Shown: piece by piece, positions 43,710-53,523 of the stretch
How positions within the stretch are numbered: position 1 is the first letter of the stretch
Layout of the letters: every line of letters starts with the position of its first letter
Source: Candidatus Galloscillospira excrementipullorum
GTDB lineage: Bacteria > Bacillota > Clostridia > Oscillospirales > Feifaniaceae
Length of the DNA: 53,614 nt
Direction of reading: 5' to 3'
NCBI GenBank assembly: GCA_018714125.1
Contig: DVNV01000052.1
Location: 1-53,614, forward strand
Made by a program: the position numbers and the translations under genes
Notes under the pieces: model-generated
The model's input: only the letters and a program-made list of their open reading frames with translations
Databases searched by the model: none
Told to the model about the DNA's origin: nothing

Positions 43710-44210
43710 TTAACCGATAATCTCACCGACCGACTTGCCGCGCACGGCAGCCACCTGATCGGCATTCCGCAGGCTCTTGAGGCCCTCGAGCGTGGCGTTG
43801 ACCACGTTGCGCGGGTTGTTGGAGCGCAGCGACTTTGTGCGGATATCCTTGATGCCCGCCATCTCGACGATGGCACGCACCGCACCGCCGGCGATGACGC
43901 CGGTACCGGGAGCGGCGGGCTTAAGCAGCACCTCGCCGGCGCCGAACTTGCCGACAACCTCGTGCGGAATAGTGCTTCCCTTCAGGGAAATCTCCACAAT
44001 GTTCTTCTTGGCGTCCTCAATGCCCTTGCGGATCGCATCCGGCACCTCGGAGGCCTTGCCCAGACCGCAGCCCACATGACCGTTGCCGTCACCCACGACG
44101 ACGATGGCCGCAAACTTGAAAATTCTGCCGCCCTTGACGGTCTTGGAAACGCGGTTGATGGCAACAACCTTCTCCTGAAGATCCAGTGTTGCAGCGTCAA
44201 TTCTAGCCAT
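43710..44210 (-). CDS. rpsE: 30S ribosomal protein S5
   Basis: A 166-residue S5, which helps decoding accuracy. It contains [17 protein letters not shown] and the [20 protein letters not shown] glycine-rich loop typical of the family. Confidence 0.97.
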   Translation of the reverse strand: MARIDAATLDLQEKVVAINRVSKTVKGGRIFKFAAIVVVGDGNGHVGCGLGKASEVPDAIRKGIEDAKKNIVEISLKGSTIPHEVVGKFGAGEVLLKPAAPGTGVIAGGAVRAIVEMAGIKDIRTKSLRSNNPRNVVNATLEGLKSLRNADQVAAVRGKSVGEIIG

Positions 44211-44227
44211 TTGCGTTCTCCTTCCTC

Positions 44228-44587
44228 TTAGAACTTCAGGCCGCCCTCGCGGGCGCCCTCGGCAAGCTGCTGGATGCGGCCGCCATAGACATAGCCGCCT
44301 CTGTCAAAGACGACCTCGGTGATGCCGGCCTCCACTGCCTTCTTGGCAATGGCCAGGCCCACCGCCTTTGCCGCGTCCTTGTTGCCGCCGTAACCGTCAA
44401 AGTCCTTATCCAAAGAGGAGGCCGACGCCAGCGTGACACCCCTGACGTCGTCGATGACCTGCGCGTAAATATTGGCAAGAGAGCGGTACACGCACAGTCT
44501 CGGGCGCTCCGCAGTTCCGGAAATCTTGCCCCTGACGCGTCTGTGCCGTCTCTGTCTGAGTTTGTTGCTGTCCTTGCGGTGAATCAT
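44228..44587 (-). CDS. rplR: 50S ribosomal protein L18
   Basis: A 119-residue L18 that binds 5S rRNA. Basic start ([22 protein letters not shown]), then [10 protein letters not shown] and [24 protein letters not shown] 44587 has AAAGGAG; the frame upstream is an rplF shadow. Confidence 0.97.
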   Translation of the reverse strand: MIHRKDSNKLRQRRHRRVRGKISGTAERPRLCVYRSLANIYAQVIDDVRGVTLASASSLDKDFDGYGGNKDAAKAVGLAIAKKAVEAGITEVVFDRGGYVYGGRIQQLAEGAREGGLKF

Positions 44588-44606
44588 AGCGCGTGCTCTC
44601 CTTTCC

Positions 44607-45149
44607 TTAAGCCTTCTTGCCCGCCTTGCCTTCCTTGCGGCGAATGACCTCGTAATCATACTTGATGCCCTTGCCCTTGTAAGGCTCCGGCGGACGCTTC
44701 TCGCGCACCTCGGCGGCAAACTGGCCCACCTTCTGCTTGTCGGGCCCGTGAATGATCACCTTGTTGGGCGCGGGCACGTCGATGGTGATGCCGGGAATCT
44801 CGTCAACCACCACCTGATGCGAATACCCCAGGTTCATGATGAGCTGCTTGCCCTGCTTTTGGGCGCGGTAGCCCACGCCGTTGACCTCCAGCGTCTTGGA
44901 AAATTCCTCGTGGACGCCGTGAACCATGTTGGCAATAAGCGAGCGGGTCAGGCCGTGCAGGGAGCGGTGCTCCTTGTCGTCGCTCGGACGCTCCACCGTG
45001 ATGACGCCGCCGTCAACCTTGACAATCATGTCGGGATGATGATCCATCTCCAGGGTGCCCTTGGGCCCCTTGACAAAGACGTGATTTCCCGTCACCTTGA
45101 CCTCGACGCCTGCGGGGACGGTGATGGGGGCTCTGCCGATTCTGGACAT
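44607..45149 (-). CDS. rplF: 50S ribosomal protein L6
   Basis: A 180-residue L6 with two repeated alpha/beta domains, starting [17 protein letters not shown] and ending with the conserved [13 protein letters not shown] element. Confidence 0.97.
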   Translation of the reverse strand: MSRIGRAPITVPAGVEVKVTGNHVFVKGPKGTLEMDHHPDMIVKVDGGVITVERPSDDKEHRSLHGLTRSLIANMVHGVHEEFSKTLEVNGVGYRAQKQGKQLIMNLGYSHQVVVDEIPGITIDVPAPNKVIIHGPDKQKVGQFAAEVREKRPPEPYKGKGIKYDYEVIRRKEGKAGKKA

Positions 45150-45163
45150 ATTCTTCCCTCCCC

Positions 45164-45562
45164 TTACCAGACGTAAGCCATGACCTCGCCGCCGACATTG
45201 AGCTCCCTTGCCTTCTTGTCGGTGACGACGCCCTTGCTCGTCGAAACAATGACGACACCCAGGCCACGGATGACCTGCGGCATCTCCTTACAGCCGGAAT
45301 AAATGCGAAGCCCGGGCTTGGAAACGCGCTTGATGCCGGTGATGGCGGGCGTCTTGTCCTTGCCGTACTTCAAAGTGATTTTGATGGTGCCCTGACGGCC
45401 ATCCTCCACCACCTCGAAATTCCGGATATACCCTTCTTCCAAAAGAATCGAGGCGATGGCCTTCTTCATGTTGGAAGCAGGTACTTCGACAGTGGCATGT
45501 TTTGCCGCGCTGGCGTTGCGGATGCGAGTCAGCATATCGGCAATCGCGTCGGTTGTCTGCAT
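45164..45562 (-). CDS. rpsH: 30S ribosomal protein S8
   Basis: A 132-residue S8 that organises the 16S central domain. [14 protein letters not shown] (about 4-17) and the C-terminal [13 protein letters not shown] are conserved. ATG 45562 follows AGGAGG. An unusually long 462-bp spacer separates it from rpsN upstream. Confidence 0.97.
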   Translation of the reverse strand: MQTTDAIADMLTRIRNASAAKHATVEVPASNMKKAIASILLEEGYIRNFEVVEDGRQGTIKITLKYGKDKTPAITGIKRVSKPGLRIYSGCKEMPQVIRGLGVVIVSTSKGVVTDKKARELNVGGEVMAYVW

Positions 45563-46024
45563 TCTCTTTTCCTCCTGTTTCTTCAATCACGCAAAAGGGA
45601 AAGCCCCCTTTACGCGTCTTCTTCGTTAGCCCCGTCCTCGCCTGCATACCGCCCGGGACACCGGTCAAACGCCCTGTGTGGTATGTCCCCAAAAGCGATG
45701 TTTCTCTCTCGCCCATCAGCCCATCTGTCCGCAAACGGCACCACCTGGCGCCGTGAAGGGTCATACGGCATGTTGCTGCGAAGGAGAGCGCGTTGGCAAG
45801 ATCGCTTTTGACGAAATACCTCAAAAGGCACGCCCTGCGTCCCCTGCAAGAATGCGTCAAATCCGGACGGGTTTATACATGCAGCCTGTGCTGCCAGGCT
45901 GCGGGGTCTGCGGTTTTTCGGGGGCCATGCGGCACCCCCCGGCCCGCCCAAGGCCCACGGAAGGGGCCTTCGGACATGCGGGAGCCTGCCTGCGCGAAGC
46001 CGCGCCCCCGGCCTCTCTGCCCTT
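45563..46024 (-). other. Unusual 462-bp spacer between rpsN and rpsH
   Basis: All other gaps in this operon are 0-135 bp. The spacer has the same GC-rich look as coding DNA. A minus-strand frame spans it (45610-46077), but it has no RBS, overlaps the end of rpsN and has no recognisable motif. A hairpin-forming stretch (ACGC-TAAAGGG with CCCTTT-GCGT, about 45591-45616) lies just before the rpsH RBS. No promoter or intrinsic terminator is convincing. Confidence 0.6.
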
Positions 46025-46210
46025 TTACCAGCTCGCCTTGCGAACGCCGGGAATCTGGCCCTTGTAGGCCAGCTCACGGAAGCAGATGCGGCAGACGCCG
46101 TACTTGCGGAGGTAGGCGTGCGGCCTTCCGCAAATCTTGCAGCGGTTATACTCCCTGCTCGAAAACTTCTGCGGTCTGCTCTGCTTAATCTTCATGGATG
46201 TTTTGGCCAA
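46025..46210 (-). CDS. rpsN: 30S ribosomal protein S14, zinc (type Z)
   Basis: A 61-residue S14 with CKICGRPH and CRICFREL zinc knuckles. This is the short zinc-binding form that replaces the longer C-minus S14. It starts 14 bp after the rplE stop. Confidence 0.97.
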   Translation of the reverse strand: MAKTSMKIKQSRPQKFSSREYNRCKICGRPHAYLRKYGVCRICFRELAYKGQIPGVRKASW

Positions 46211-46224
46211 AGTGTGTTCCTCCT

Positions 46225-46764
46225 TTACTTGGCGAAGGGCGCGCCCATCAGGGTCAGCAGCTCCCGGGCCTCTTCGTCGGTCTTGGCAGTGGTGACAAAG
46301 GCGATGTCCATGCCTCGGATCTGGTCGACCTTGTCATACTCAATCTCGGGGAAAATGAGCTGCTCGCGAAGGCCGAAGGCATAGTTGCCGCGGCCGTCGA
46401 AGCCGTTGGCATTGATGCCACGGAAATCGCGCACACGAGGCAGCGCCACGTTGAAAAGACGGTCGATGAATTCAAACATTCTGTCCCCGCGCAGCGTGAC
46501 CTTGACGCCCACCGGCATTCCCTCACGCAGCTTGAAGTTTGCCACCGACTTCTTGGCCTTGACCACGACAGGCTTTTGTCCCGTGATGGCCGCCACGTCG
46601 TTGCAAATCGACTCAATGGCCTTGAGATTGTCCTTTGCGTCGCCGCAGCCCACGTTGACAACCACCTTGTCAAAGCGCGGAATCTCCATGGGGCTCTTGT
46701 AGGCATACTTCTTCATGAGCGCCGGGGCGACTTCCTTTTGGTAGAGTTCCTTTAACCGTGCCAT
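46225..46764 (-). CDS. rplE: 50S ribosomal protein L5
   Basis: A 179-residue L5 that binds 5S rRNA and P-site tRNA. It starts [14 protein letters not shown] and includes [20 protein letters not shown] and [20 protein letters not shown] 46764 has an AAGGAGG site; the upstream frame is shadow. Confidence 0.97.
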   Translation of the reverse strand: MARLKELYQKEVAPALMKKYAYKSPMEIPRFDKVVVNVGCGDAKDNLKAIESICNDVAAITGQKPVVVKAKKSVANFKLREGMPVGVKVTLRGDRMFEFIDRLFNVALPRVRDFRGINANGFDGRGNYAFGLREQLIFPEIEYDKVDQIRGMDIAFVTTAKTDEEARELLTLMGAPFAK

Positions 46765-46787
46765 GTTACGCAAAACCTCCTTCTCGC

Positions 46788-47105
46788 TTACAGTTCTGCG
46801 CCGCAGTGCTTGCAGACGCGCACCTTGCTGTCGCCTGAAACCTTGTGGGCAATGCGGGTGGGCTTCTTGCACTTGGAGCAGTAGAGCATGACCTTGGAGG
46901 CGTACATGGCGCCGGGCACCTTCATGATGCCGCCCGCCTCGCCTTCACGGCGCGGCTTGACGTGCTTGGTCACGATGTTGATGTCTTCCACAATGATCTT
47001 GCCCTCTTTGGGGGAGACCTCCAGCACCTTGCCGGTCTTGCCCTTGTCCTTGCCGGAAATCACCATCACGGTGTCGCCGGTTTTGACGTGAATCTTCTTC
47101 TTCAT
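46788..47105 (-). CDS. rplX: 50S ribosomal protein L24 (with zinc knuckle)
   Basis: A 105-residue L24 with an N-terminal KOW motif ([18 protein letters not shown]) needed for early 50S assembly, and a C-terminal CSKC...CKHC pair that probably binds zinc. Confidence 0.97.
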   Translation of the reverse strand: MKKKIHVKTGDTVMVISGKDKGKTGKVLEVSPKEGKIIVEDINIVTKHVKPRREGEAGGIMKVPGAMYASKVMLYCSKCKKPTRIAHKVSGDSKVRVCKHCGAEL

Positions 47106-47120
47106 GTGACATTTCCTCCC

Positions 47121-47489
47121 TTACAGCACTTCGGGCGCCAGGGACAGAATCTTCATGTAGTCCCTGTCACGAAGCTCACGGGCAACCGGCCCAAAGATAC
47201 GGGTGCCTCTGGGGTTTTTGTCCTCGCGGATGATGACGGCGGCGTTCTCGTCAAAGCGGATATACGAGCCGTCGGCCCTCTGGGTTCCCTTGGCCGAGCG
47301 CACAATCACGGCGCGCACCACTTCGCCCTTCTTGACCATGCCGCCGGGTGCGGCCTTCTTCACAGAAGCCACCACGACATCACCGATCCCGGCATATTTC
47401 CTGCCGGTGCCGCCCAGAACCCGAATGCACATGAGCTCTCTGGCGCCGGTGTTGTCGGCCACCTTCAGTAAGGTCTGCATTTGAATCAT
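47121..47489 (-). CDS. rplN: 50S ribosomal protein L14
   Basis: A 122-residue L14, starting [19 protein letters not shown], located at the subunit interface. Length and the [13 protein letters not shown] element are normal. Confidence 0.98.
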   Translation of the reverse strand: MIQMQTLLKVADNTGARELMCIRVLGGTGRKYAGIGDVVVASVKKAAPGGMVKKGEVVRAVIVRSAKGTQRADGSYIRFDENAAVIIREDKNPRGTRIFGPVARELRDRDYMKILSLAPEVL

Positions 47490-47541
47490 GGTGTTTCCTC
47501 CTTACCTTCCCTATCGGCCACAAATCTCGTGGCGGATCAAA

Positions 47542-47799
47542 CTACTTCGCCTTCTCCATAATCTCGACAAGGCGCCATCTCTTGTCCTTCGACAGAGGTC
47601 TCGTCTCCATCACGAGCACCTTGTCGCCGACGCGGCACTCGTTGTTTTCGTCGTGCGCCTTGAGCTTGTAGGTGCGCTTGACGATTTTCTTGTAAAGCGG
47701 GTGGGCCACGCGGTTTTCCACGGCCACCACAATGGTCTTATCCATCTTGTCGGACACAACCTTGCCCACACGGGTCTTTCGAAACGCTCTTTCGCTCAC
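47542..47799 (-). CDS. rpsQ: 30S ribosomal protein S17
   Basis: An 85-residue OB-fold S17 with [15 protein letters not shown] near the N-terminus. The start codon is GTG (47799), 7 nt or so after GGAGGAG. Confidence 0.97.
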   Translation of the reverse strand: MSERAFRKTRVGKVVSDKMDKTIVVAVENRVAHPLYKKIVKRTYKLKAHDENNECRVGDKVLVMETRPLSKDKRWRLVEIMEKAK

Positions 47800-47816
47800 G
47801 TTTTCTCCTCCTCCCC

Positions 47817-48017
47817 TTACGCCCTGGCCTTGAGCTCATTCTCTCTGAGAACGGTCATGATGCGGGCGATGGTCTTTTTGACCTCGGCAATCTTCAAAGG
47901 ATTGTCAAGCTGGTTGACGGCATGCTGAAAACGCAGGTTCATCAGCTCGCTCTTGGCATCCTTCAGGGAGTTCTGAAGCTCAGTGGGGCTGAGCTTGCGG
48001 ATTTCTTTCATTGTCAT
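47817..48017 (-). CDS. rpmC: 50S ribosomal protein L29
   Basis: A 66-residue helical-hairpin L29 near the tunnel exit ([19 protein letters not shown]...). ATG 48017 shares a base with the rplP stop (TAATG); a second ATG two codons on (48011) is an alternative. Confidence 0.96.
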   Translation of the reverse strand: MTMKEIRKLSPTELQNSLKDAKSELMNLRFQHAVNQLDNPLKIAEVKKTIARIMTVLRENELKARA

Positions 48018-48448
48018 TACGCGTCACCCTCCACTTGCTGGTCTTCCCGCTTGACAAACTTGCACTTGACGGGCAGCTTGTGCATGGCAAGGCGCATGGC
48101 CTCGCGGGCGTCGGCTTCGGGAATCCCGCTAATCTCAAACAAAACGCGGCCGGGCTTGACCACCGCGACCCAGTATTCCGGGGAGCCCTTTCCGGAACCC
48201 ATGCGGGTCTCGGCCGGCTTCTCGGTCACGGGCTTGTCAGGGAAAATCTTGATAAACACCTTGCCGGCGCGGCGCGTAAAGCGGGTCAGGGCAATACGCG
48301 CGGCCTCAATCTGGTTGCTGGTAATCCAGCCGGGCTCGGTGGCCATCAGGCCAAACTCGCCCTGGCTGACCACGTTTCCGCGCGTGGCCTTGCCGGTCAT
48401 GCGTCCGCGATGCACGCGGCGATACTTGACTCTCTTAGGCATTAACAT
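48017..48448 (-). CDS. rplP: 50S ribosomal protein L16
   Basis: A 143-residue L16, starting [17 protein letters not shown], close to the A-site tRNA. It overlaps the rpsC end by 14 bp. Confidence 0.97.
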   Translation of the reverse strand: MLMPKRVKYRRVHRGRMTGKATRGNVVSQGEFGLMATEPGWITSNQIEAARIALTRFTRRAGKVFIKIFPDKPVTEKPAETRMGSGKGSPEYWVAVVKPGRVLFEISGIPEADAREAMRLAMHKLPVKCKFVKREDQQVEGDA

Positions 48449-49121
48449 GGCCCGCTCCTCCTTCCTTCTTCACCTGAGTGGTGCGCTTGACGGCGGGCAG
48501 AACCTCGCCCTTGTAAATCCACACCTTCACGCCGATGCGTCCGTAGGTCGTGTGCGCCTCGGCAAAACCATAGTCGATGTCGGCACGCAGGGTCTGCAGC
48601 GGGATGGTGCCCTCGTGGTAGCTCTCGCTGCGGGCAATCTCGGCGCCGCCCAGACGGCCGCCCACGGCCGTTTTGATGCCGCGCGCGCCCAGCTTCATGG
48701 CACGGCCGATGGCCATTTTCATGGCGCGGCGGAACGAAATGCGCTTTTCGAGCTGCGCGGCGATGTTCTCGGCCACAAGCTGCGCATTGAGGTCGGGGCT
48801 CTTGACCTCAACCGTGTCAAGCACCACGGGCTTGCCAATCATTTTCTCCAGGCTCTGGCGCAGCTTCTCAATCTCGGTGCCGCCCTTGCCGATGACCATG
48901 CCCGGCTTGGCACAGTGCACGATAATGTGAACCTTGCCGCCGGCACGCTCAATCTCGATGCGCGGCACGCCGGCATTGTAAAGCGTTTTCTTCAGATATT
49001 TGCGAATCTTGTCATCTTCCACCAGCAGGTCGCCGAACTTGCTGTCGTCGGCAAACCACCGGGAGTCCCAGTCTTTAATGACGCCCACTCTCAGACCGTG
49101 GGGATGCACTTTCTGTCCCAT
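48435..49121 (-). CDS. rpsC: 30S ribosomal protein S3
   Basis: A 228-residue S3 at the mRNA entry channel. It begins [13 protein letters not shown] and carries a KH-domain GxxG ([13 protein letters not shown]) and the [10 protein letters not shown] element. Confidence 0.98.
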   Translation of the reverse strand: MGQKVHPHGLRVGVIKDWDSRWFADDSKFGDLLVEDDKIRKYLKKTLYNAGVPRIEIERAGGKVHIIVHCAKPGMVIGKGGTEIEKLRQSLEKMIGKPVVLDTVEVKSPDLNAQLVAENIAAQLEKRISFRRAMKMAIGRAMKLGARGIKTAVGGRLGGAEIARSESYHEGTIPLQTLRADIDYGFAEAHTTYGRIGVKVWIYKGEVLPAVKRTTQVKKEGGAGHVNA

Positions 49122-49136
49122 TCGTGAAGCCTCCTC

Positions 49137-49472
49137 CTATTCTTTCTCTTTGAGCACAACGGTGATGTGGGAAGTTCTCTTGTTGATCCGAAACACCCGA
49201 CCCTGTGCTCTGGGCATCACTCTCTTGAGAGTGGGTCCGGGAGATACAAGCGCCTGTGCGACATACAGGGCATCCCGATTCATGGAAAAGTTGTTTTCCG
49301 CGTTGGCGGCGGCGGACTTGAGCAGCTTGCCGATGGGCTCGCTGGCCGCCTTGGGCGTGTTCCTGACAATGGCCATCGCCGTCTCCAAATCCTTGCCGCG
49401 GATTAAATCCAGCACCACTCCCACCTTACGGGGCGCAATGCGGACGAATTGTACATTCGCTCTGGCTTCCAC
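49137..49472 (-). CDS. rplV: 50S ribosomal protein L22
   Basis: A 111-residue L22 lining the exit tunnel, with RIAPRKVGVVLDLIRGK and the beta-hairpin loop GPTLKRVMPRAQGRVFRI. The start is GTG (49472) after AAAGGAGG. Confidence 0.97.
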   Translation of the reverse strand: MEARANVQFVRIAPRKVGVVLDLIRGKDLETAMAIVRNTPKAASEPIGKLLKSAAANAENNFSMNRDALYVAQALVSPGPTLKRVMPRAQGRVFRINKRTSHITVVLKEKE

Positions 49473-49500
49473 AGTGTTTTCCTCCTTTCAGCTCCAAGTC

Positions 49501-49782
49501 TTACTTTCCGGAATTGGACGTCTTGGAGCCGGCATGTCCCTTAAAGGTTCTGGTGGGGGCGAATTCGCCAAGCTTGTGGCCGACCATGTCCTCGGTCACA
49601 TAGACCGGCACATGCTTCCTGCCGTCGTGCACGGCGATGGTGTGGCCGACAAAATCGGGGAAGATGGTGGACGCTCTCGACCAGGTCTTCAGCACACGCT
49701 TCTCACCGGTTTCGTTCATTTCCTTGATTCTCTTGAGTAACACGGGCTGTACGAACGGCCCCTTCTTAACGCTTCTGCTCAT
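49501..49782 (-). CDS. rpsS: 30S ribosomal protein S19
   Basis: A 93-residue S19 of the 30S head, starting [11 protein letters not shown] and including [21 protein letters not shown]. Confidence 0.98.
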   Translation of the reverse strand: MSRSVKKGPFVQPVLLKRIKEMNETGEKRVLKTWSRASTIFPDFVGHTIAVHDGRKHVPVYVTEDMVGHKLGEFAPTRTFKGHAGSKTSNSGK

Positions 49783-49810
49783 GGGGTTACGGCCTCCTTT
49801 CGACCTTCTC

Positions 49811-50644
49811 TTACTTGCTGTTTCTGCGCTTGACGATGAACTTGTCGCTCGCGTTCTTCTTGGAGCGGGTCTTGTAGCCCAGCGTGGGCTTGCCCCAAGG
49901 CGTGACCGGACCCGGACGTCCGATCGGGGAGCGGCCTTCGCCGCCGCCGTGCGGATGGTCGACGGGGTTCATCACGGAGCCTCTGACGGTCGGACGGATG
50001 CCCATGTGGCGCTTGCGTCCGGCCTTGCCGATCGACATGTTCTCGTGGTCGATGTTGCCGACCTGGCCGACAACCGCCTTACACTCCAGACGCACCAGGC
50101 GAACCTCGCCCGAGGGCAGGCGGACCTGGGCGTATTTGCCCTCCTTGGCCATGAGCTGCGCCGAGTTGCCGGCGCTGCGCACGAGCTGCGCGCCCTTGCC
50201 GGGGTAGAGCTCCACACAGTGGATCACGGTGCCCACCGGGATGTTCTCAAGCGGCAGGCAGTTGCCGGGCTTGATGTCGGCCGTGGCCGAGCTGACCACC
50301 GTGTCACCCACCTTGAGGCCGTAAGGAGCAATGATGTAGCGTCTCTCGCCGTCCTCATACTCCACCTTGGCGATGTTGGCCGTGCGGTTGGGGTCGTATT
50401 CCAGCGTCAGCACCGTGGCGGGCGCGTCGATGCGGTCTCTCTTAAAGTCGATGATGCGGTACTTCTGCCGGTTGCCGCCGCCCTGGTGGCGCACGGTGAT
50501 GCGGCCGTAGCTGTTGCGGCCTGCGTTCTTCCTCTTCTTGGCAAGCAGGCTTCTCTCGGGCGCCACTTTGGACAGGCCTTCAAAGGTCGAAACCGTCATT
50601 TGTCTGCGGGCGGGAGAGGTGGGGTTAAATTTTTTCATTGCCAT
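49811..50644 (-). CDS. rplB: 50S ribosomal protein L2
   Basis: A 277-residue L2 near the peptidyl transferase centre. It starts [14 protein letters not shown] and contains GGGNRQKYR and the conserved [22 protein letters not shown] with its essential histidine. Confidence 0.98.
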   Translation of the reverse strand: MAMKKFNPTSPARRQMTVSTFEGLSKVAPERSLLAKKRKNAGRNSYGRITVRHQGGGNRQKYRIIDFKRDRIDAPATVLTLEYDPNRTANIAKVEYEDGERRYIIAPYGLKVGDTVVSSATADIKPGNCLPLENIPVGTVIHCVELYPGKGAQLVRSAGNSAQLMAKEGKYAQVRLPSGEVRLVRLECKAVVGQVGNIDHENMSIGKAGRKRHMGIRPTVRGSVMNPVDHPHGGGEGRSPIGRPGPVTPWGKPTLGYKTRSKKNASDKFIVKRRNSK

Positions 50645-50666
50645 TTTCTGTTACTTCTCCTTTCCG

Positions 50667-50960
50667 TTACATCATACCCTCGAAAAATTCGATGGGCTTG
50701 CTGTCGGCCGTGAGCTTGACGATGGCCTTCTTGCGGCGGGGGGTGAAGCCGGTGTGGACGCCCATGCGCTTCTCCTTGCCCCGAACGTTCATGGTGTTGA
50801 CGGCGTCAACCTTCACTTTGAAGATTTCCTCCACCGCCTTTTTAATCTCGTGCTTGTTGGCGTCAAGGGCGACCTCGAAGGTGTAGACCTTGTTCTGCAC
50901 GCCGGCAAGCGATTTCTCGGTGATGATGGGTCGGCGGATAATGTCGTGCGCGGTTTTCAT
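50667..50960 (-). CDS. rplW: 50S ribosomal protein L23
   Basis: A 97-residue L23, the docking site of trigger factor and SRP at the tunnel exit. It contains [14 protein letters not shown] and VFEV-type strands. It shares one base with the rplD stop. Confidence 0.97.
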   Translation of the reverse strand: MKTAHDIIRRPIITEKSLAGVQNKVYTFEVALDANKHEIKKAVEEIFKVKVDAVNTMNVRGKEKRMGVHTGFTPRRKKAIVKLTADSKPIEFFEGMM

Positions 50961-51583
50961 TACGCATACACCTCCTCGAGTTTTGCGACGGCATCCTTCA
51001 TCACGACAAAGCTGTCGCAGTTGAGGATGTCATACACGTTGAGCGTGCCCACGGGCGCGGTCTTCACGCCGGGGATGTTGCGCGCGGAAAGCACCAGGTT
51101 GGCGTCCACCTCGGGGGTGACCACCAGGGTTTTCCCGCCGGCGCCGATGGCAGACAGGAAGGCCACGGCGTTTTTGGTCTTGATTTCCTCAAACACGGCG
51201 CCGTCCACCACCTTGATGGAGCCGTCGGCCACCTTCGAGGAGAGGGCGCTGCGCATGGCAAGGCTTCTCTGCTTCTTGTTGAGGGCCATGCGGTAGCTGC
51301 GGGGCTTGGGGGCAAAGGCCACACCGCCGTGCGTCCACTGGGGAGCGCGGATGGAACCCTGGCGGGCTCTGCCGGTGCCCTTCTGGCGCCACGGCTTGGC
51401 GCCGCCGCCGCGCACCTCGGCGCGCGTGAGCGCGCTCTGATTTCCCTGACGCTGGTTTGCAAGATAGGCGACAACCGCCTGATGAAGAACGGCTTTGTTG
51501 ACCTCGGCGCCAAACACGCGCTCGCTGAGCTCGAGTTCGCCCGTGACCTTGCCGCTCATGTCTACAACGGATACCTTAGGCAT
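50960..51583 (-). CDS. rplD: 50S ribosomal protein L4
   Basis: A 207-residue L4, with the tunnel loop [19 protein letters not shown] (about 60-78). In gamma-proteobacteria L4 feeds back on the S10 operon leader; whether that holds here is unknown, but this operon also has a long leader. Confidence 0.97.
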   Translation of the reverse strand: MPKVSVVDMSGKVTGELELSERVFGAEVNKAVLHQAVVAYLANQRQGNQSALTRAEVRGGGAKPWRQKGTGRARQGSIRAPQWTHGGVAFAPKPRSYRMALNKKQRSLAMRSALSSKVADGSIKVVDGAVFEEIKTKNAVAFLSAIGAGGKTLVVTPEVDANLVLSARNIPGVKTAPVGTLNVYDILNCDSFVVMKDAVAKLEEVYA

Positions 51584-51607
51584 TTTCTTTTCCTCCTTCT
51601 TTCAGGG

Positions 51608-52240
51608 TTAGGCCTTGACTGCCGACTTGACAATCAGCAGTCCGCCCTTGGGCCCGGGCACGGCGCCCTTGACGATGAGCAGGTGGTTCTCGGCGTCAAT
51701 CTTGACCACGTCGAGATTCTGGATCGTGACCTGCTCGTTTCCGAGCTGACCGGGCATCTTCTTTCCGGGCATGATGCGGGAGGGGTCGGTGCCGGCGCCC
51801 ATGGAACCGGCATGACGGTGCACGGGGCCGCCGCCGTGGGTCTCTCTGCCGCGGCTGCCGTTGAACCGCTTGATGGTGCCGGCATAGCCTTTACCTTTGG
51901 ACACGCCGGTCACGTCAATCTTGTCTCCGGGCTCGAAGCTCTCAACCGTGATCACGTCGCCGAGGTTCTTGTCGGCCGCGTCGTCAAGCTGGAACTCCTT
52001 GAGATATTTCTTGAGGATGTCGCCGGCCTTGCCCAGGTGGCCCTTCTGGGGCTTGTTGAGCTTGCGGGCGGGAGCGTCCTCATAGCCGAGCTGAACGGCG
52101 TCATACCCGTCGTTTTCCACCGTCTTCTTCTGAACCACAACGCAGGGCCCTGCCTGGATGACGGTTACGGGAATGACCTTACCGGCCTCGTCGAAAATCT
52201 GCGTCATGCCGACCTTCTTGCCGATGATGCCTTTTTTCAT
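51608..52240 (-). CDS. rplC: 50S ribosomal protein L3
   Basis: A 210-residue L3, starting [18 protein letters not shown], with the HGSHRRPGS-type central loop present as [19 protein letters not shown]. Confidence 0.98.
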   Translation of the reverse strand: MKKGIIGKKVGMTQIFDEAGKVIPVTVIQAGPCVVVQKKTVENDGYDAVQLGYEDAPARKLNKPQKGHLGKAGDILKKYLKEFQLDDAADKNLGDVITVESFEPGDKIDVTGVSKGKGYAGTIKRFNGSRGRETHGGGPVHRHAGSMGAGTDPSRIMPGKKMPGQLGNEQVTIQNLDVVKIDAENHLLIVKGAVPGPKGGLLIVKSAVKA

Positions 52241-52375
52241 GGTGTGTACCTCCTGTTTGGTTATTGGTTGGGGCGGTTTGCCTCAACATGACCTGCGCCC
52301 TCTTCCACAGGGCGCGGGGAACGCGCTTGTTCTTTTTGCCGCAAAGGCGGCCTGCGGACGGGATGCCCCGGCCGT

Positions 52376-52687
52376 TTAGGCCTTAAGGTCGATTTCCACG
52401 CCGGCGGGAAGCTGCAGATTCATCAGCGCATCCACGCACTTGGCAGAGGGCCTCAAAATGTCAATCAGGCGCTTGTGCGTGCGCATTTCAAACTGCTCTC
52501 TGCTGTCCTTGTACTTGTGCACCGCACGCAGAATGGTGACAATCTCCTTGTCGGTGGGGAGCGGGATGGGGCCCGACACCTCGGCGCCGTTGCGCTTGGC
52601 GGTATCGACAATCTTCTCCGCCGCCTGGTCAATCAGCGTGTGGTCGTAGCTCTTCAGACGAATCCTGATTTTCTCGGTTGCTGCCAT
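52376..52687 (-). CDS. rpsJ: 30S ribosomal protein S10
   Basis: A 103-residue S10, first gene of the superoperon, also able to join NusB in antitermination. It contains [20 protein letters not shown] and [14 protein letters not shown] 52687 follows GAGGAGG. A 135-bp gap with a small hairpin separates it from rplC. Confidence 0.98.
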   Translation of the reverse strand: MAATEKIRIRLKSYDHTLIDQAAEKIVDTAKRNGAEVSGPIPLPTDKEIVTILRAVHKYKDSREQFEMRTHKRLIDILRPSAKCVDALMNLQLPAGVEIDLKA

Positions 52688-53121
52688 TGTGTTTTTAGCC
52701 TCCTCAACAAATTTTGTGTTTTGTCCCCGTTTTGCGGGGCGGCAGGCGCCTGTTTTTTTGAAAAATTCCGCCTGCTTGTAGAGTCGGCGACTTTCGCGAT
52801 TTCTTAACACCCAGCCGAGTGTCTCACATGATGGCACAAAAAATCCGAAATTCCGCGGCTGGATATTTCGGACAACCAAACCCCTGCTCTCCCCTGCTCA
52901 TCGTGTGCCGCAAGGCACATTGCCGCCCGTGGGAAAGCGGTCGCATCACGGGGCGGAAGCTGCCTTCCGCCTTTCGCTGCTCGCTTATGTCGCGCCCGAT
53001 GACCGGACATACTCTGCGGAAATTCCCCGCGCAGCGCGCGGCAACCTCCCGCTTCATCGCATTTGACTCCTGGTCGTGCTCCTGGCAAAAAATGGCGCAA
53101 TTCGCCCCCTTTTGCCTAAGC
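52688..53121 (-). promoter_or_regulatory. Long structured leader of the S10 superoperon
   Basis: About 434 nt between the predicted start of transcription and the rpsJ ATG, without a supported gene. It is rich in inverted repeats. Near the middle is an intrinsic-terminator-like hairpin: arms 52872-52865 and 52851-52844 pair (8 bp, 13-nt loop), followed by six U (52843-52838). A further small CCCCG/CGGGG hairpin lies near 52722-52738. This arrangement suggests premature termination control, by a ribosomal protein or another signal. Confidence 0.6.
52838..52872 (-). terminator. Terminator-like hairpin inside the rpsJ leader
   Basis: Stem TCCGAAAT/ATTTCGGA with a 13-nt loop and six U on the minus strand, about 250 nt after the transcript start and 150 nt before rpsJ. 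Confidence 0.6.
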
Positions 53122-53127
53122 TATATC

Positions 53128-53156
53128 ATTGTACTAAAAACCCTCCTGATTTGCAA
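53128..53156 (-). promoter_or_regulatory. Promoter of the S10-spc-alpha superoperon
   Basis: TTGCAA (53156-53151), 17-nt spacer, TACAAT (53133-53128) on the minus strand, with an A/T-rich stretch upstream that could act as an UP element. Confidence 0.7.
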
Positions 53157-53359
53157 GACTTTTTTTGAGCAAAATTGAAAAATTTTCAGTCCATTTTTTG
53201 TGATTTTTCACAATCAGGCGGCCTCCCCCCACGCTGCGGCCGGGCGTCCCCCAGCAAAGGCCTTCACAACGCTCGGTGGTTCACATAATTCGTTATTCAC
53301 GGCGATATACAGCCTCTTTCCCCGGCATTTCCACTCGGACAAAAGTTGAAAAGCCGGGG

Positions 53360-53389
53360 TTTTCCACATTATCCACAGGGTTTTCCACA
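53360..53389 (+). promoter_or_regulatory. Cluster of three DnaA-box-like sites
   Basis: TTTTCCACA (53360-53368), the consensus TTATCCACA (53369-53377) and TTTTCCACA again (53381-53389), all in the same direction with 0 and 3 nt between them. Such dense, co-oriented boxes are typical of bacterial origins and of DnaA-controlled promoters. Confidence 0.65.
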
Positions 53390-53491
53390 GGAAGGTCCCG
53401 CGAAATTTATGTCAACCTTTGCAACTTCGTCCCCTTTCCGGGGGGCTTTGGCGCATATGCAGAGGAAAAATCCCGGCATTTGGCCGGACGG

Positions 53492-53523
53492 GCGGCGCAT
53501 ACGCCTGCATATGCGCCGCTTTT
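53492..53523 (+). terminator. Hairpin with short T-run near the window end
   Basis: A 10-bp stem (53492-53501 with 53510-53519), 8-nt loop and four T on the plus strand. No plus-strand gene precedes it within the window. Confidence 0.4.

Noticed and set aside
45610-46077. A 155-codon minus-strand frame in the rpsN-rpsH spacer
   Set aside because: It overlaps the end of rpsN in another frame, lacks an RBS and shows no recognisable motif. The spacer is reported instead.
52804-53100. A 98-codon minus-strand frame in the rpsJ leader
   Set aside because: No RBS, no recognisable domain, and it crosses the terminator-like hairpin; the interval is better read as a structured leader.
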